Shown: positions 44,066 to 54,007 of the stretch, one piece after another
How the letters are laid out: every line of letters starts with the position of its first letter
Numbering within the stretch: the first letter of the stretch is position 1
NCBI RefSeq assembly: GCF_021922985.1
Contig: NZ_CP040788.1
Coordinates: 2,666,001 to 2,730,000, forward strand
Origin: Clavibacter michiganensis subsp. tessellarius
GTDB taxonomy: Bacteria > Actinomycetota > Actinomycetes > Actinomycetales > Microbacteriaceae
Reading direction: 5' to 3'
Length of the DNA stretch: 64,000 nt
Program-made: the position numbers and the translations under genes
Notes under the pieces: generated by a model
The model's database searches: none
What the model saw: the letters and a program-made list of their open reading frames with translations, nothing else
Told to the model about the DNA's origin: nothing

Positions 44066-45121
44066 ATGCCCCGCGCTCGCGCCCTCGCCCGCCTCACCGC
44101 CACCGCCGTGACGGGCCTCGTGCTCGTCGCCCTCACCGGATGCGGCGCCTCCGAGGAGGTGCCGGCCGCATCCGTCGCCGACGCCGGCGAGGGGTCGACG
44201 ACGTACCCGCTGACGCTGTCGAACTGCGGCCACGACATGACGATCGACCAGGCGCCGTCGCGCGTCGTGTCGCTCGACCAGGACTCCACCGAGATCCTGC
44301 TGTCGCTCGGCCTGCAGGACCGCATGGTCGGCACGGCGTCGTGGACGGATCCGGTGCTCGACTCGCTCGCCGACGCGAACGCGCAGGTGCCGCGCCTCGC
44401 CGACAACGCGCCCACCTACGAGGTGCTCCTCGGCGCCGACCCCGACTTCGTCACCGCCTCCTTCGGCCGCCACTACGCCACGGGCGGCGTCGCCACGCGC
44501 GACCGGCTTGCCGAGACCGGGATCCCCTCCTACCTGTCGCCCACCGACTGCGACTCCGACATCAGCATCAACGGCGGCGGCCAGCGCACCACCCCGCTCA
44601 CGGTCGACGCGCTGTACCAGGAGATCCGCGAGATGGCCGAGGTGTTCGACGTGAAGGACCGCGGCGAGGCGCTCGTCTCGTCGCTCCAGCAGCGCGCGGC
44701 CGCGGCCACCGACGGGATGGACCTCGGCGGGGCGAAGGTCATGTACTGGTTCGCCGACACGAAGACGCCGTACATGGGCGGCGGGTTCGGCGCGACGTCG
44801 CTGCTGTCGCGCCAGGTCGGCGCCACCGACGCGTTCCCCGAGGTGCGCGACGACTTCGTCGCCACGGGCTGGGAGGACGTCGTCGACCGGGATCCGGACA
44901 TCCTGGTGCTCGGCGACCTCCAGCGGAACCGGTTCCCCGGCGACAAGCTGCAGGACAAGACCGACTTCCTCACGAGCGATCCGCTCACGCGCGACCTCAC
45001 GGCCGTCAAGGAGGACCGCATGGTGGCGCTGCACGGCGCCGAGATGAACCCGTCGATCCGGTTCGTGGACGGGCTCGAGAAGATCCGGGCCTGGTGGGAC
45101 GCGCGCGGGGGGAAGCTCTGA
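44066..45121 (+). CDS. Iron-siderophore ABC transporter binding lipoprotein (FecB/FepB type)
   Basis: 351 residues. Signal peptide with lipobox LTGC at about residue 26. Class III binding-protein features: SRVVSLDQDSTEILLSLGLQDRMVGTASW, PTYEVLLGADPDFVTASFG, a long linking helix after LTVDALYQEIREMAEVFDV, and ATSLLSRQVGATDAFPEV. The ATG follows CAGGAGACCC. Ligand probably a ferric siderophore. First gene of a three-gene operon under the iron box. Confidence 0.93.
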   Translation: MPRARALARLTATAVTGLVLVALTGCGASEEVPAASVADAGEGSTTYPLTLSNCGHDMTIDQAPSRVVSLDQDSTEILLSLGLQDRMVGTASWTDPVLDSLADANAQVPRLADNAPTYEVLLGADPDFVTASFGRHYATGGVATRDRLAETGIPSYLSPTDCDSDISINGGGQRTTPLTVDALYQEIREMAEVFDVKDRGEALVSSLQQRAAAATDGMDLGGAKVMYWFADTKTPYMGGGFGATSLLSRQVGATDAFPEVRDDFVATGWEDVVDRDPDILVLGDLQRNRFPGDKLQDKTDFLTSDPLTRDLTAVKEDRMVALHGAEMNPSIRFVDGLEKIRAWWDARGGKL

Positions 45122-46190
45122 GCGCCGCGGCCCCGCGGGCGCCGTTCCCGGCGGCCGCCGCGCGGGTGCGCGCCCTGCCGCACGCGCTCCGCGTGGTGCT
45201 GCTGGTCGTGCTCGGGATCGTCGCGCTCGCGCTCTCGGTGGGCGTCGCCGTGACCCTCGGGCCGGCCGACGTGTCGCTCGTGAACGTGCGCGACATCCTG
45301 CTCAACCGCGCCGGGCTCGCGAGCATCCCGGTGCGCGTCTCCGAGGACGCCATCGTCTGGCAGGAGCGCCTCCCGCGCGCGCTCGTCGCGGCGGCGTGCG
45401 GCGCGGGCCTCGGCCTCTGCGGCGTCGTGCTGCAGTCGCTCCTGCGGAACCCGCTCGCGGATCCGTTCGTGCTCGGCGTCTCCTCCGGCGCCTCGACCGG
45501 CGCGGTGCTCATCGGCGTGCTCGGCCTCGGCGGCGGCGCGATCGGGATGTCGTGCGGCGCCTTCATCGGGGCGCTCGTGGCGTTCGGCTTCGTGCTGCTG
45601 CTCGCCCGGTTCTCGTCGGCGGGCACGGCCGGCGTGATCCTCGCGGGCGTCGCCAGCACGCAGCTGTTCTCCGCGCTCACCTCGCTCGTGGTGTTCGCGT
45701 TCGCCGACTCCGACGAGACGCGCGGCATCACGTTCTGGCTGCTCGGATCGCTCGAGGGCATGCGCTGGGACGAGGTGGGCCTCAGCGTCTCCGTCGTGGC
45801 GATCGGGGCGGTCGTCTGCCTCGCCTACGCCCGCTCGCTCGACGCCTTCGCGTTCGGGGAGGAGGTGGCGTCGTCGCTCGGTATCCACGTGGGCCGCACG
45901 CGCACGATCCTCCTGGTCGTCACCGCGCTCCTCACCGCGACGCTCGTGAGCATCGCCGGCGCCATCGGCTTCGTCGGCCTGGTGCTGCCGCACGCCGCGC
46001 GCCTGCTGTTCGGCCAGCGGCACGCGCGCGTCGTGCCCGCCACGATCGTGCTCGGCGCGGTCTTCATGGTGTGGGTGGACGCGTTCTCGCGCCTCGCGTT
46101 CGCGCCGACGCCGCTGCCGGTGGGCGTCGGCACGGCGCTCGTGGGCGTGCCCGTGTTCATGCTGCTGCTGATGCGGAACCGGGGGCGCGC

Positions 46191-46194
<4 letters not shown>
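45118..46194 (+). CDS. Iron-siderophore ABC transporter permease (FecCD family)
   Basis: About 358 residues if translation starts at the CTG that overlaps the previous stop (CTGA); that CTG has GGGGGGAAG in the ribosome-site position. A GTG at 45166 (VRALPHALR) is the conservative alternative, but it has no ribosome site and leaves a 44-bp gap. Nine to ten membrane helices, with the FecCD signatures RLPRALVAAACGAGLGLCGVVLQSLLRNPLADPFVLGVSSGAS and GAIGFVGLVLPHAARLLFGQRHARVVP. Forms the channel with the ATPase that follows. Confidence 0.9.
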
Positions 46195-46961
<767 letters not shown>

Positions 46962-47037
46962 GCGGGGTGCCCGCCCGTCGCCCAGGATGGGAGGACGGCC
47001 GCGGGAGCGCGGCGCGTCGACGACGAGGGGATCCGAC

Positions 47038-47838
47038 ATGGGCACGATCACGATCACGGGAGGATCCGGGCGGATCGCCACGAGCATCCGCCCCCTGCTC
47101 CTCGCGGCCGGGCACGAGCTGCGGCTGCTCGACGTGGTGGCGCCGCCGACGCCGCTCGCCGCCGGGGAGACGTCGGCGATCGTCGACACGACCGACGTCG
47201 ACGCGTGCACGGAGGCGTTCCGCGGATCCGACCTCGTGGTGCACCTCGCGGCGCACGCGTCGGAGCGCTCGTGGGAGGCGATCCAGGCCGTGAACAACGA
47301 CGGCGCGCACGCCGTGCACGAGGCGGTCGTGCGGGCGGGGGTGCCGCGGATCCTCGCGGCCAGCTCCATCCACGCGGTCGGCTTCCTGCCCGCGACCGAG
47401 GCCGCGCGCGAGGACGTGCCGGCGCCCCGCCCCGACACGTTCTACGGCCTCAGCAAGGTGATGCTCGAGGGGCTCGGCAGCCTCTACGCCGACCGGCACG
47501 GGCACGTCGTGGTGAGCGTGCGGATCATGACGGCCGAGCCCGAGCCGTCCGCCGCGCGCAGCATCTCCACCTGGCTGTCCGCGGGCGACGCCGCCCGGCT
47601 CGTGGAGGCGGTGCTGCACCTCGACGAGCCCGGCCACCGCATCGTCTGGGGCGTCTCGCGGAACACGCGCCGCTGGGTCTCGCTCGCCGCGGGCGAGGCG
47701 ATCGGCTACCACCCCGAGGACGACGCCGAGGTCTTCGCGCACCGCTTCCCGGAGCTCGGGGAGGACACGTCGCCGCCCGCGGGCGTGCTGCTCGGCTCGA
47801 TCTTCACGGAGGTGGAGCTGGGCTCCGACATGGGCTGA
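47038..47838 (+). CDS. NAD-dependent epimerase/dehydratase family, uronate-dehydrogenase-like
   Basis: 266 residues, an extended SDR. The cofactor motif TGGSGRIATSIRPLLL is at residues 7-22 and the catalytic Tyr136 and Lys140 are in FYGLSKVMLE. VSVRIMTAEPEPSAARSISTWLSAGDAARLVEAVL closely recalls bacterial uronate dehydrogenases (RIGS-like loop, then STWLSP-DFARL). Likely oxidises a hexuronic acid or related sugar acid, which would fit plant cell-wall sugars; a different sugar substrate is possible. Monocistronic, with a GAGGGG ribosome site. Confidence 0.82.
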   Translation: MGTITITGGSGRIATSIRPLLLAAGHELRLLDVVAPPTPLAAGETSAIVDTTDVDACTEAFRGSDLVVHLAAHASERSWEAIQAVNNDGAHAVHEAVVRAGVPRILAASSIHAVGFLPATEAAREDVPAPRPDTFYGLSKVMLEGLGSLYADRHGHVVVSVRIMTAEPEPSAARSISTWLSAGDAARLVEAVLHLDEPGHRIVWGVSRNTRRWVSLAAGEAIGYHPEDDAEVFAHRFPELGEDTSPPAGVLLGSIFTEVELGSDMG

Positions 47839-47861
47839 CGGCGGCCCGCCGCGGAGGGAGA

Positions 47862-47882
47862 TGTCTGCTCTTCCGGACAAGT
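47862..47882. promoter_or_regulatory. Candidate PhnF operator upstream of phnD
   Basis: TGTCTGCTC, then TTCCGGACAAGT, is identical at 17 of 21 positions to the site between phnG and phnF, in the same orientation. The core TCCGGA is palindromic. It lies about 115 bp before the phnD ATG and 48 bp before a TAGCGT -10-like element (47930-47935). Confidence 0.6.
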
Positions 47883-47996
47883 TCACGGATGCGCCACCTC
47901 GGCGGCACGCCGCTTCCATCGGGCGTTCCTAGCGTCGGCACCGACCCGCGGCCTCCCCCATCTCCGCCCGCGGGTCCCGACTCGAGAGGCACGTCC

Positions 47997-48965
47997 ATGT
48001 CCCGATCCCCCCGCACCCGCATCGGAGCCCTCGCGGCCTCCGCGCTCGTCGCCGCCCTGGCGCTCACCGGCTGCTCCGCCGGCGGCTCCGACTCGTCCGG
48101 ATCCGCCGACTCGTCGGGCACCTGGGCCAAGACCGAGGGCACGCTCGTCTTCGGCGCCACGCCCGACCAGGCCGGCTCCGACTCGAACAACAAGCCGCTC
48201 GAGGACTACATCGCCAAGGAGACCGGGCTCAAGGTCGAGTACTACCCCACGGCCGACTACACCGCGCTGATCGCGGCCGCCGTCGCCGGCAAGATCGACC
48301 TGATGAGCTCGGGCGCCCTGCAGTACGTCATGGCCTCGAACAAGGGCGCGGAGATCGAGCCCGTCGCCGCGATGCTCACCTCGAAGGACGTGACCGACCC
48401 CGGCTACTACTCCGAGGCGATCGTGCCGAAGGGCTCCTCGATCACCGACCTGTCGGGCGCCAAGGGCAAGACCGTCTGCTTCGTGGATCCCAACTCCACC
48501 TCCGGCTTCCTCTTCGGCCTCCAGCAGCTGCAGAAGGCCGGCCTCGACGTCACGAGCACGGGCGCCGACGCCAACGGCAACCCGCAGTTCACGGACTTCA
48601 CGCCCTACTTCGCGGGCGCGCACGACAAGTCGGCGCAGGCGGTCGCGTCCGGCCAGTGCGACGTCGGGTTCGCCGAGGACTCGATCGTCGAGCCCGAGGC
48701 GGCCGCCGGGAAGCTCACCGTCGTCGGCAAGGAGTACGTGCCCGGCGGGCCGCTCTCCATCTCCTCCGCGCTGCCGGCCGACGTCAAGGCGAAGCTCACG
48801 ACCGCGCTCCAGGGCGCGTCGCTCGACGCCATCACGGCCTCCGGAGTCCCGCTGACCGACGGCTTCACGAAGGGCTTCTTCGGCGCCCAGCCGGAGGACA
48901 CGACGTACTACAAGGGGATCGCGGACCTCTGCGACTCCATCGCCGCCGCCAAGTGCGCGAAGTGA
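47997..48965 (+). CDS. phnD: Phosphonate ABC transporter binding lipoprotein PhnD
   Basis: 322 residues. Signal peptide with lipobox LTGC. PhnD-family features: GTLVFGATPDQAG, DYTALIAAAVAGKIDLMSSGALQYVMA, SSITDLSGAKGKTVCFVDPNSTSGFLFGLQQLQKAGLD, YFAGAHDKSAQAVASGQCDVGFAEDSI and GPLSISSALPADVKAKLTTAL. The STSG loop binds the phosphonate group in known members. A GAGAGGCACG ribosome site precedes the ATG. First gene of phnDCE; paired Cys residues near the end (CDSIAAAKCAK) are unusual. Confidence 0.94.
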   Translation: MSRSPRTRIGALAASALVAALALTGCSAGGSDSSGSADSSGTWAKTEGTLVFGATPDQAGSDSNNKPLEDYIAKETGLKVEYYPTADYTALIAAAVAGKIDLMSSGALQYVMASNKGAEIEPVAAMLTSKDVTDPGYYSEAIVPKGSSITDLSGAKGKTVCFVDPNSTSGFLFGLQQLQKAGLDVTSTGADANGNPQFTDFTPYFAGAHDKSAQAVASGQCDVGFAEDSIVEPEAAAGKLTVVGKEYVPGGPLSISSALPADVKAKLTTALQGASLDAITASGVPLTDGFTKGFFGAQPEDTTYYKGIADLCDSIAAAKCAK

Positions 48966-48986
48966 CCCGGACGGACTGATCCGGCC

Positions 48987-49901
48987 ATGACCGGCACCAC
49001 GACCTCCCCGCTCGTCTCCGTCTCCGGGGTCACCAAGGACTTCGGCGGCACGCGGGCGCTCCACGACGTCGACCTGACCGTCGAGCGCGGGGAGGTCGTG
49101 GTGCTCCTCGGCCTGTCCGGCTCGGGCAAGTCGACCCTCCTCCGGCACCTCGACGGTCTCGAGCTGCCGACCGCCGGCAGCGTCCGCGTCTTCGACCAGG
49201 ACGTCGCCGCCCTCGGCCAGCGGGACCTCCGCGCCCTCCGCGGCCGGGTCGCGATGATCTTCCAGCAGTTCGAGCTCGTCCCCTCGCTGACGGTGCTCGA
49301 GAACGTGCTCACCGGCGCGCTCGGTCGCCTCCGCGGTCCGCGCCTCGGCATCTGGACCTACCCCCGCGCCGCGCGCACCGAGGCGCTCGGCCACCTCGAT
49401 CGCGTGGGCCTGCTCGAGAAGGCCTACGAGCGGGCCGACCGGCTGTCCGGCGGGCAGCAGCAGCGCGTCGCCATCGCGCGGGCGCTGATGCAGCGGCCCG
49501 AGATCCTCCTCGCCGACGAGCCCGTCGCGAGCCTCGACCCCGAGTCGAGCGAGCAGGTGATGCGCCTGATCCGCGAGATCGCCGCCGACGACGGCCTCAC
49601 GGTGGTGTGCAGCCTGCACCAGGTGGACCTCGCGCTCGGCTGGGGCGACCGCATCGTCGGTCTCCGGCACGGCGAGGTCGTGCTCGACACCCCCACCGCC
49701 GGGATCGGCAAGGCGCAGGTGATGGAGATCTACGGGCGCGTGGCGTCGACGACGTCCGCGCTCGCCGCCATCGCGACCGAGCTCGGCGACGTGCTGCCGC
49801 TCGACGAGCCCGTGGGCGCGCGCTCCGCGGGGGCGGCCGCGGCCGGCGGGGCCGGCGGGACCGGCTCCTCGCGCGGGCGGCGCGCGGACGGCACCCGGTG
49901 A
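48987..49901 (+). CDS. phnC: Phosphonate ABC transporter ATPase PhnC
   Basis: 304 residues. Walker A GLSGSGKST, PhnC-specific GRVAMIFQQFELVPSLTVLENVLTGALGR, signature LSGGQQQRVAIARAL, Walker B LLADEPVASLDP and the switch VVCSLHQVDLALGWGDRIVGL. A 45-residue low-complexity A/G/R tail is extra compared with typical PhnC. It overlaps phnE by 4 bp. Confidence 0.94.
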   Translation: MTGTTTSPLVSVSGVTKDFGGTRALHDVDLTVERGEVVVLLGLSGSGKSTLLRHLDGLELPTAGSVRVFDQDVAALGQRDLRALRGRVAMIFQQFELVPSLTVLENVLTGALGRLRGPRLGIWTYPRAARTEALGHLDRVGLLEKAYERADRLSGGQQQRVAIARALMQRPEILLADEPVASLDPESSEQVMRLIREIAADDGLTVVCSLHQVDLALGWGDRIVGLRHGEVVLDTPTAGIGKAQVMEIYGRVASTTSALAAIATELGDVLPLDEPVGARSAGAAAAGGAGGTGSSRGRRADGTR

Positions 49902-51646
49902 CCGCGGTCGCCGAGCGTCCGGGCCAGGCCCCGCCCGGCGTCCGCCCCGACGTCGAGGAGCGCGCCCCGCGCCGGCGGCCCGACCGGCAGAAGGCGCTCG
50001 CGCTGGTCGTGGTGCTCGCCATGGTCGCGTTCGCGGTGCACGCGCTGACGACGCTCGACTTCACCTGGTCGAACGTCCTCCGCAGCGTCGGGAACGCCGC
50101 GAAGGTCTTCTCGCGCATGGACCCGATCAGCTTTCCGGCGCCCGGCGACCTCGCGTACCTCATCGGGCTGACGCTCGGGATCGTCGTGCTCGGCACGCTC
50201 GCCGCCGCGCTCGTCTCCGTGCCGGTCGCCTACGCGTCGGCCAGGAACACCACGCCGGCGCCGTGGCTGCGCGGCCTCGGCCGCACGATCGGCGTGGTGA
50301 CGCGCGCGGTCCCCGACGTGGTGCTCGCCCTCGCGTTCGCGCTGGCCTTCGCGCTGGGGAGCCCGCTGCCCGGCATCCTCGCCATCGGGATCCACTCGAT
50401 CGGCATGATCTCGAAGCTCTTCGCCGACGCCATCGAGCAGGTCGACGAGGGGCCGCAGCGCGCGATCCGCACCACGGGCGGCACGCGCGCGCAGGAGTTC
50501 TGGGCGGGTGTGTTCCCGCAGGTGCTGCCGTCGTGGATCGCCACGGTGCTGCACCGCTTCGACATCAACCTCCGCGGCTCCGCGATCCTCGGCTACGCCG
50601 GCGTGGGCGGGCTCGGCTACGCGATGAAGGTCGCGTTCGGGCAGTTCCCGGAGGGCTACGGGCGCGGGATCGGCATCGCGCTCGTGATCTTCGCGCTGTG
50701 CGTGCTGCTGGAGGTCGTGTCGTCGTCCATCCGCCGCAGCGCCCTCGGCGTGCGGCCCGCCGGACGCGGGCTGGGCGACCGGATCGTGCGGCGCCTCACG
50801 CGCGACCGCTCCCTGCCCGAGCGGGCCGGGAGCGCCGGCACCGCGCGCGCCGTGACCGTGGAGTCGATGCAGCGCCGGCCGTGGACGCCCGACCGGGTGC
50901 GCACGGCGGCGTGGTCGGCGCTCGCCGTCGTGGTCGTCGTCGGCGGCTACCTGATGGCCGACATCGACCTGAGCCAGGTCACGTGGGAGTACGTGGTCCC
51001 CACCCTCCAGAGCTTCTGGCCGCCGAGCACCGGGTCGCACACGTTCGGCGAGTTCGCCGACGCGCTGCTGGTGACGATCCAGGTGGCGTTCGCCGCCGCG
51101 CTGCTGTCGGTCGTGCTGGCGCTCGTGGTCGGATCCCTCGCCGCCCGCAACGTGGCGCCGCACCCCGCCGTGCGGAGCGCCGCGCGCGTCGTGCTCGTGG
51201 TGTTCCGCGGGGTGCCGGAGCTGGTGCTCGCGATCCTGCTCATCATGATCACGGGGCTCGGCAACCAGGCCGGCGTCGTCGCGCTCGCGTTCGGCGGCGT
51301 GGGGCTCCTCGGCAAGCTCATCGCGGACTCCTTCGAGGAGGTGGGCGCCGGTCCCGAGCGCGCCCTCACCGCGGTCGGCGCGACGCGGGGGCAGCGCTTC
51401 CTCTCGGCGACCTGGCCGCAGGGGCTGCCGTCGCTCGTCGGCAACTCGCTCTACCTCGTGGACACGAACATCCGGGCGGCCACGATCCTCGGCATCGTCG
51501 GCGGCAGCGGGATCGGGTTCCACCTGACGAACGCGTCCTCCGTCATGACGCTGCACGGGCAGGTGACGACGCTCGTCGCCATGGTGTTCGTGAGCGTGCT
51601 CGCGGTCGAGGCGCTCGCCGCCTGGCTGCGTCGCGTGTACCGGTGA
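49898..51646 (+). CDS. phnE: Tandem-fused phosphonate ABC permease PhnE (two PhnE domains)
   Basis: 582 residues, about twice the usual PhnE. The first domain has DLAYLIGLTLGIVVLGTLAAALVSVPVAYASARN and the EAA loop DAIEQVDEGPQRAIRTTGGTRAQEFWAGVFPQVLP. The second has LLVTIQVAFAAALLSVVLALVVGSLAARN and DSFEEVGAGPERALTAVGATRGQRFLSATWPQGLP. A basic cytoplasmic linker (RRLTRDRSLPERAG) joins them. Such a fusion supplies both membrane halves in one chain and replaces separate phnE1 and phnE2 genes. GTG start in a GTGA overlap. Confidence 0.93.
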   Translation: MTAVAERPGQAPPGVRPDVEERAPRRRPDRQKALALVVVLAMVAFAVHALTTLDFTWSNVLRSVGNAAKVFSRMDPISFPAPGDLAYLIGLTLGIVVLGTLAAALVSVPVAYASARNTTPAPWLRGLGRTIGVVTRAVPDVVLALAFALAFALGSPLPGILAIGIHSIGMISKLFADAIEQVDEGPQRAIRTTGGTRAQEFWAGVFPQVLPSWIATVLHRFDINLRGSAILGYAGVGGLGYAMKVAFGQFPEGYGRGIGIALVIFALCVLLEVVSSSIRRSALGVRPAGRGLGDRIVRRLTRDRSLPERAGSAGTARAVTVESMQRRPWTPDRVRTAAWSALAVVVVVGGYLMADIDLSQVTWEYVVPTLQSFWPPSTGSHTFGEFADALLVTIQVAFAAALLSVVLALVVGSLAARNVAPHPAVRSAARVVLVVFRGVPELVLAILLIMITGLGNQAGVVALAFGGVGLLGKLIADSFEEVGAGPERALTAVGATRGQRFLSATWPQGLPSLVGNSLYLVDTNIRAATILGIVGGSGIGFHLTNASSVMTLHGQVTTLVAMVFVSVLAVEALAAWLRRVYR

Positions 51647-51730
51647 GGCGGACCGGGCCGCGGATGCGCTCGACGTCTGCCGTCCGGCCTGCGGCGCGCG
51701 GCGCCGGGCCGCACGGGGTCCCGGCGGGCG

Positions 51731-51736
51731 TAGCGT
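51731..51736 (+). promoter_or_regulatory. -10 element of a probable leaderless mRNA
   Basis: TAGCGT lies 7 bp before the ATG of the ketopantoate-reductase-like gene, and there is no ribosome site. This suggests an own promoter and not only read-through from phnE. Confidence 0.5.
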
Positions 51737-51743
51737 CGCCGGC

Positions 51744-52679
51744 ATGGGCGACGCGGACGGGCCGGGGATGACGGACGCGTCCGCCGCGCCCGCCCGGCCC
51801 TCCGTCGCCGTCGTCGGCCCCGGCGCGATCGGCACGTCCGTCGCCGCCGCGCTGCACGAGGCGGGCGTGCCCGTGCTCCTCTGCGGGCGCACCCCGCGCG
51901 CGCGGCTCGAGCTCCGCACGACGGACGGGACGTCGATCGTGGTCCCCGGGCCCGTGCAGACGGATCCGGCGGGCGTCGCGGGTCCCGTCGACCTCGTGCT
52001 CCTCGCCGTGAAGGCCACGCAGGTCGAGGCGGCGGCGCCGTGGCTCCGGGCGCTGTGCCACGCGGACACGGTGGTCGCCGTGCTGCAGAACGGGGTCGAG
52101 CAGGTGGAGGACGTCGCGCCGCACGTCCCGGGCTGCCCGGTCGTGCCCGCGGTGGTGTGGTTCCCCGCGGAGGCGCTGCCCGACGGATCCGTGCTGCTCC
52201 GCGGCGCCCCGCGCCTCACGCTGCCCGACGTGCCGGCGTCCCGGGTGGTCGTCGAGGCGCTCGCCGGCGGCCGGTGCGCGGTCGAACTGGCCGCCGACTT
52301 CCGCACGGCCGCCTGGCGGAAGCTCGTGCAGAACGCGGTCGCGGGCATCATGGCCGCCACCGGCCGGCGCGCCGGCGTGTTCCGGCGGGACGACGTCGCG
52401 GACCTCGCCCGGGCCTACGGGCGGGAGTGCCTGGAGGTGGCGCGCGCCGAGGGCGCCGTCCTCGACGACGCCGTGGCCGACCGGATCGTCGATGACTTCG
52501 CCGCGGCGCCCGCCGACCAGGGCACCTCGATCCTCGCGGACCGGGAGGCGGGCCGGCCGCTCGAGTGGCGGGCGCGCAACGGCGTGATCCTGCACCGCGG
52601 CCGCGCGCACGGCCTGCCGATGCCGATCAGCGCCGTGCTCGTGCCGCTCCTGGCGGCCGCGAGCGACGGACCCGGCTGA
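51744..52679 (+). CDS. 2-dehydropantoate 2-reductase family protein (ApbA/PanE-like)
   Basis: 311 residues. NADP-binding VAVVGPGAIGTSVAAALHEAGVPVLLCGRTPRAR (about residues 21-54), and LLAVKATQVEAAAPWLRAL and VVAVLQNGVEQ as in ketopantoate reductases. The C-terminal domain holds the catalytic Lys region WRKLVQNAVAGIMAATGRRAG and EWRARNGVILHRGRAHGLPMPISAVLVPLL. Whether it reduces ketopantoate or another 2-keto acid is open; paralogues are common. It lies between phnE and the convergent phn operon. A second ATG 8 codons in (MTDASAAP) is possible. Confidence 0.87.
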   Translation: MGDADGPGMTDASAAPARPSVAVVGPGAIGTSVAAALHEAGVPVLLCGRTPRARLELRTTDGTSIVVPGPVQTDPAGVAGPVDLVLLAVKATQVEAAAPWLRALCHADTVVAVLQNGVEQVEDVAPHVPGCPVVPAVVWFPAEALPDGSVLLRGAPRLTLPDVPASRVVVEALAGGRCAVELAADFRTAAWRKLVQNAVAGIMAATGRRAGVFRRDDVADLARAYGRECLEVARAEGAVLDDAVADRIVDDFAAAPADQGTSILADREAGRPLEWRARNGVILHRGRAHGLPMPISAVLVPLLAAASDGPG

Positions 52680-52694
52680 GCCCGCCGCCTCCGA

Positions 52695-53312
52695 TCAGCC
52701 CTCGTACCGCTCCAGGAACGCCTCGGTCGGCAGCGCGCGGAAGTCGGGAAGCCTGTCGCGGAGGGTCCGGTGGTCCCAGTCCCACCAGGCGAGCCGCTGC
52801 AGGCGCGCGGCGATCTCCGGCGGCTGGCGGTAGCGGATCACGGTGGCGGGCACGCCCGCGACGATGGCGTAGTCCGGCACGTCGCGCGTGACGACGGCGG
52901 ACGTCGCCACGACCGCGCCGTCCCCGACGCGCACGCCGGGCTTGATCATGGCGCCGTGCCCGATCCAGGTGTCGTGCCCGATGGAGGTGCGGCGGGACCG
53001 GCGGTGCGCGAAGAACTCGGCGTCGTCCTCCACGTCGTCCCAGTACATGGTGCTGCGGTACATGAAGTGGTGCAGGGTCGCCCGGTCGAGCGGGTGGTCG
53101 GTGGCGCCGACGCGCACCAGGCTCGCGATGTTCGAGAAGCGGCCCACGTCGACGTGCGCGAAGTCGCACAGGCGGTCGCAGTAGCTGTAGTCGCCGATCA
53201 CGGTGTCGAGCAGGCGCGTGCCCGCGCCGATCTCCGTCCATCGGCCGAGCGCGCTGCCGGTCACGGCGACGTCGGGGCCGATCACGGGCTCCTCGGTGAG
53301 CTTCGGGGTCAT
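52695..53312 (-). CDS. Phosphonate-operon acetyltransferase (LbH hexapeptide repeat, TIGR03308-like)
   Basis: 205 residues. A left-handed beta-helix is visible as hexapeptide repeats: [36 protein letters not shown] and [75 protein letters not shown] is found in the acetyltransferases that occur in phn operons. It may acetylate aminoalkylphosphonates, as the unrelated GNAT enzyme PhnO does; this is inferred from context. Last gene of the ten-gene operon, overlapping phnN by 4 bp. Confidence 0.88.
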   Translation of the reverse strand: MTPKLTEEPVIGPDVAVTGSALGRWTEIGAGTRLLDTVIGDYSYCDRLCDFAHVDVGRFSNIASLVRVGATDHPLDRATLHHFMYRSTMYWDDVEDDAEFFAHRRSRRTSIGHDTWIGHGAMIKPGVRVGDGAVVATSAVVTRDVPDYAIVAGVPATVIRYRQPPEIAARLQRLAWWDWDHRTLRDRLPDFRALPTEAFLERYEG

Positions 53313-54007
53313 GGGGTCTCCGTTCCTCCGCGCGGCGCGGGGTCGAGGGGGCGGATCACGGGGGAGCCGGGGAGCGCGGATGCGGCGAGCGCGGACGCGC
53401 GGGCCGCCCGGATCGCGCGGAGCAGGGCCTCGCCGCCCTCGGCGACGGTGCCGTGGTTCCGCACCTCGTGGTCGGCCCGTCGGTCGGGCGCCGGATCCGC
53501 GCGGGCGAGCCGACGTGCGATGTCGTCGGCGGGCTCGCGGCCGCGCTCCCGGAGCCGGGCGGCGCGCACGTCCTCGGACACCGTGATCCGCACCACGACG
53601 AGCCGCGCGTAGCGGGCCTGGAGCACGTCGAGCATGCTGCGGGAGACGTTCGCGACCACGGCGGCGCCCGCGCGGACGGCTTCGTCGGCCGTGGCGGGGA
53701 TCCCGTAGGAGAGGCCGTGCGCGCTCCAGGTCACGGCGTAGTCGCCGCGCGCGGCCGCCGCGGCGAACTCCTCCTCGCCGACGGCGTCGAAGTCCTCGCC
53801 GGGCCCGGGCGGACGCGTGATCGCGCGGCGGGGGAAGTGCGCGTCCGGCCCGCTGCGGGCGCGGGCGGCGCCGAGCAGGGCGTCCTTGCCGACGCCGCTC
53901 GCGCCGACGACGGCGACGAACGGCCCGGGGCCGAGGGGCGCGGGGGCGGCGGGATCCGGTGCGGCGGGTACGGGACCCGCGGCGCCCGAGGGGACGGCGT
54001 CGCTCAC
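53309..54007 (-). CDS. phnN: Ribose 1,5-bisphosphokinase PhnN
   Basis: 232 residues, GTG start in a GTGA overlap with phnM. P-loop [14 protein letters not shown], then [20 protein letters not shown] and [16 protein letters not shown], all as in PhnN (guanylate-kinase-like fold). Makes PRPP from ribose 1,5-bisphosphate, the sugar released by C-P lyase. About 28 Ala/Pro-rich residues precede the fold. Confidence 0.92.
   Translation of the reverse strand: MSDAVPSGAAGPVPAAPDPAAPAPLGPGPFVAVVGASGVGKDALLGAARARSGPDAHFPRRAITRPPGPGEDFDAVGEEEFAAAAARGDYAVTWSAHGLSYGIPATADEAVRAGAAVVANVSRSMLDVLQARYARLVVVRITVSEDVRAARLRERGREPADDIARRLARADPAPDRRADHEVRNHGTVAEGGEALLRAIRAARASALAASALPGSPVIRPLDPAPRGGTETP

Noticed and set aside
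46975..47037. CAGGAT-like -10 box for the SDR gene as another leaderless case
   Set aside because: The distance to the ATG is about 50 bp and a GAGGGG ribosome site is present, so a normal leader is more likely.
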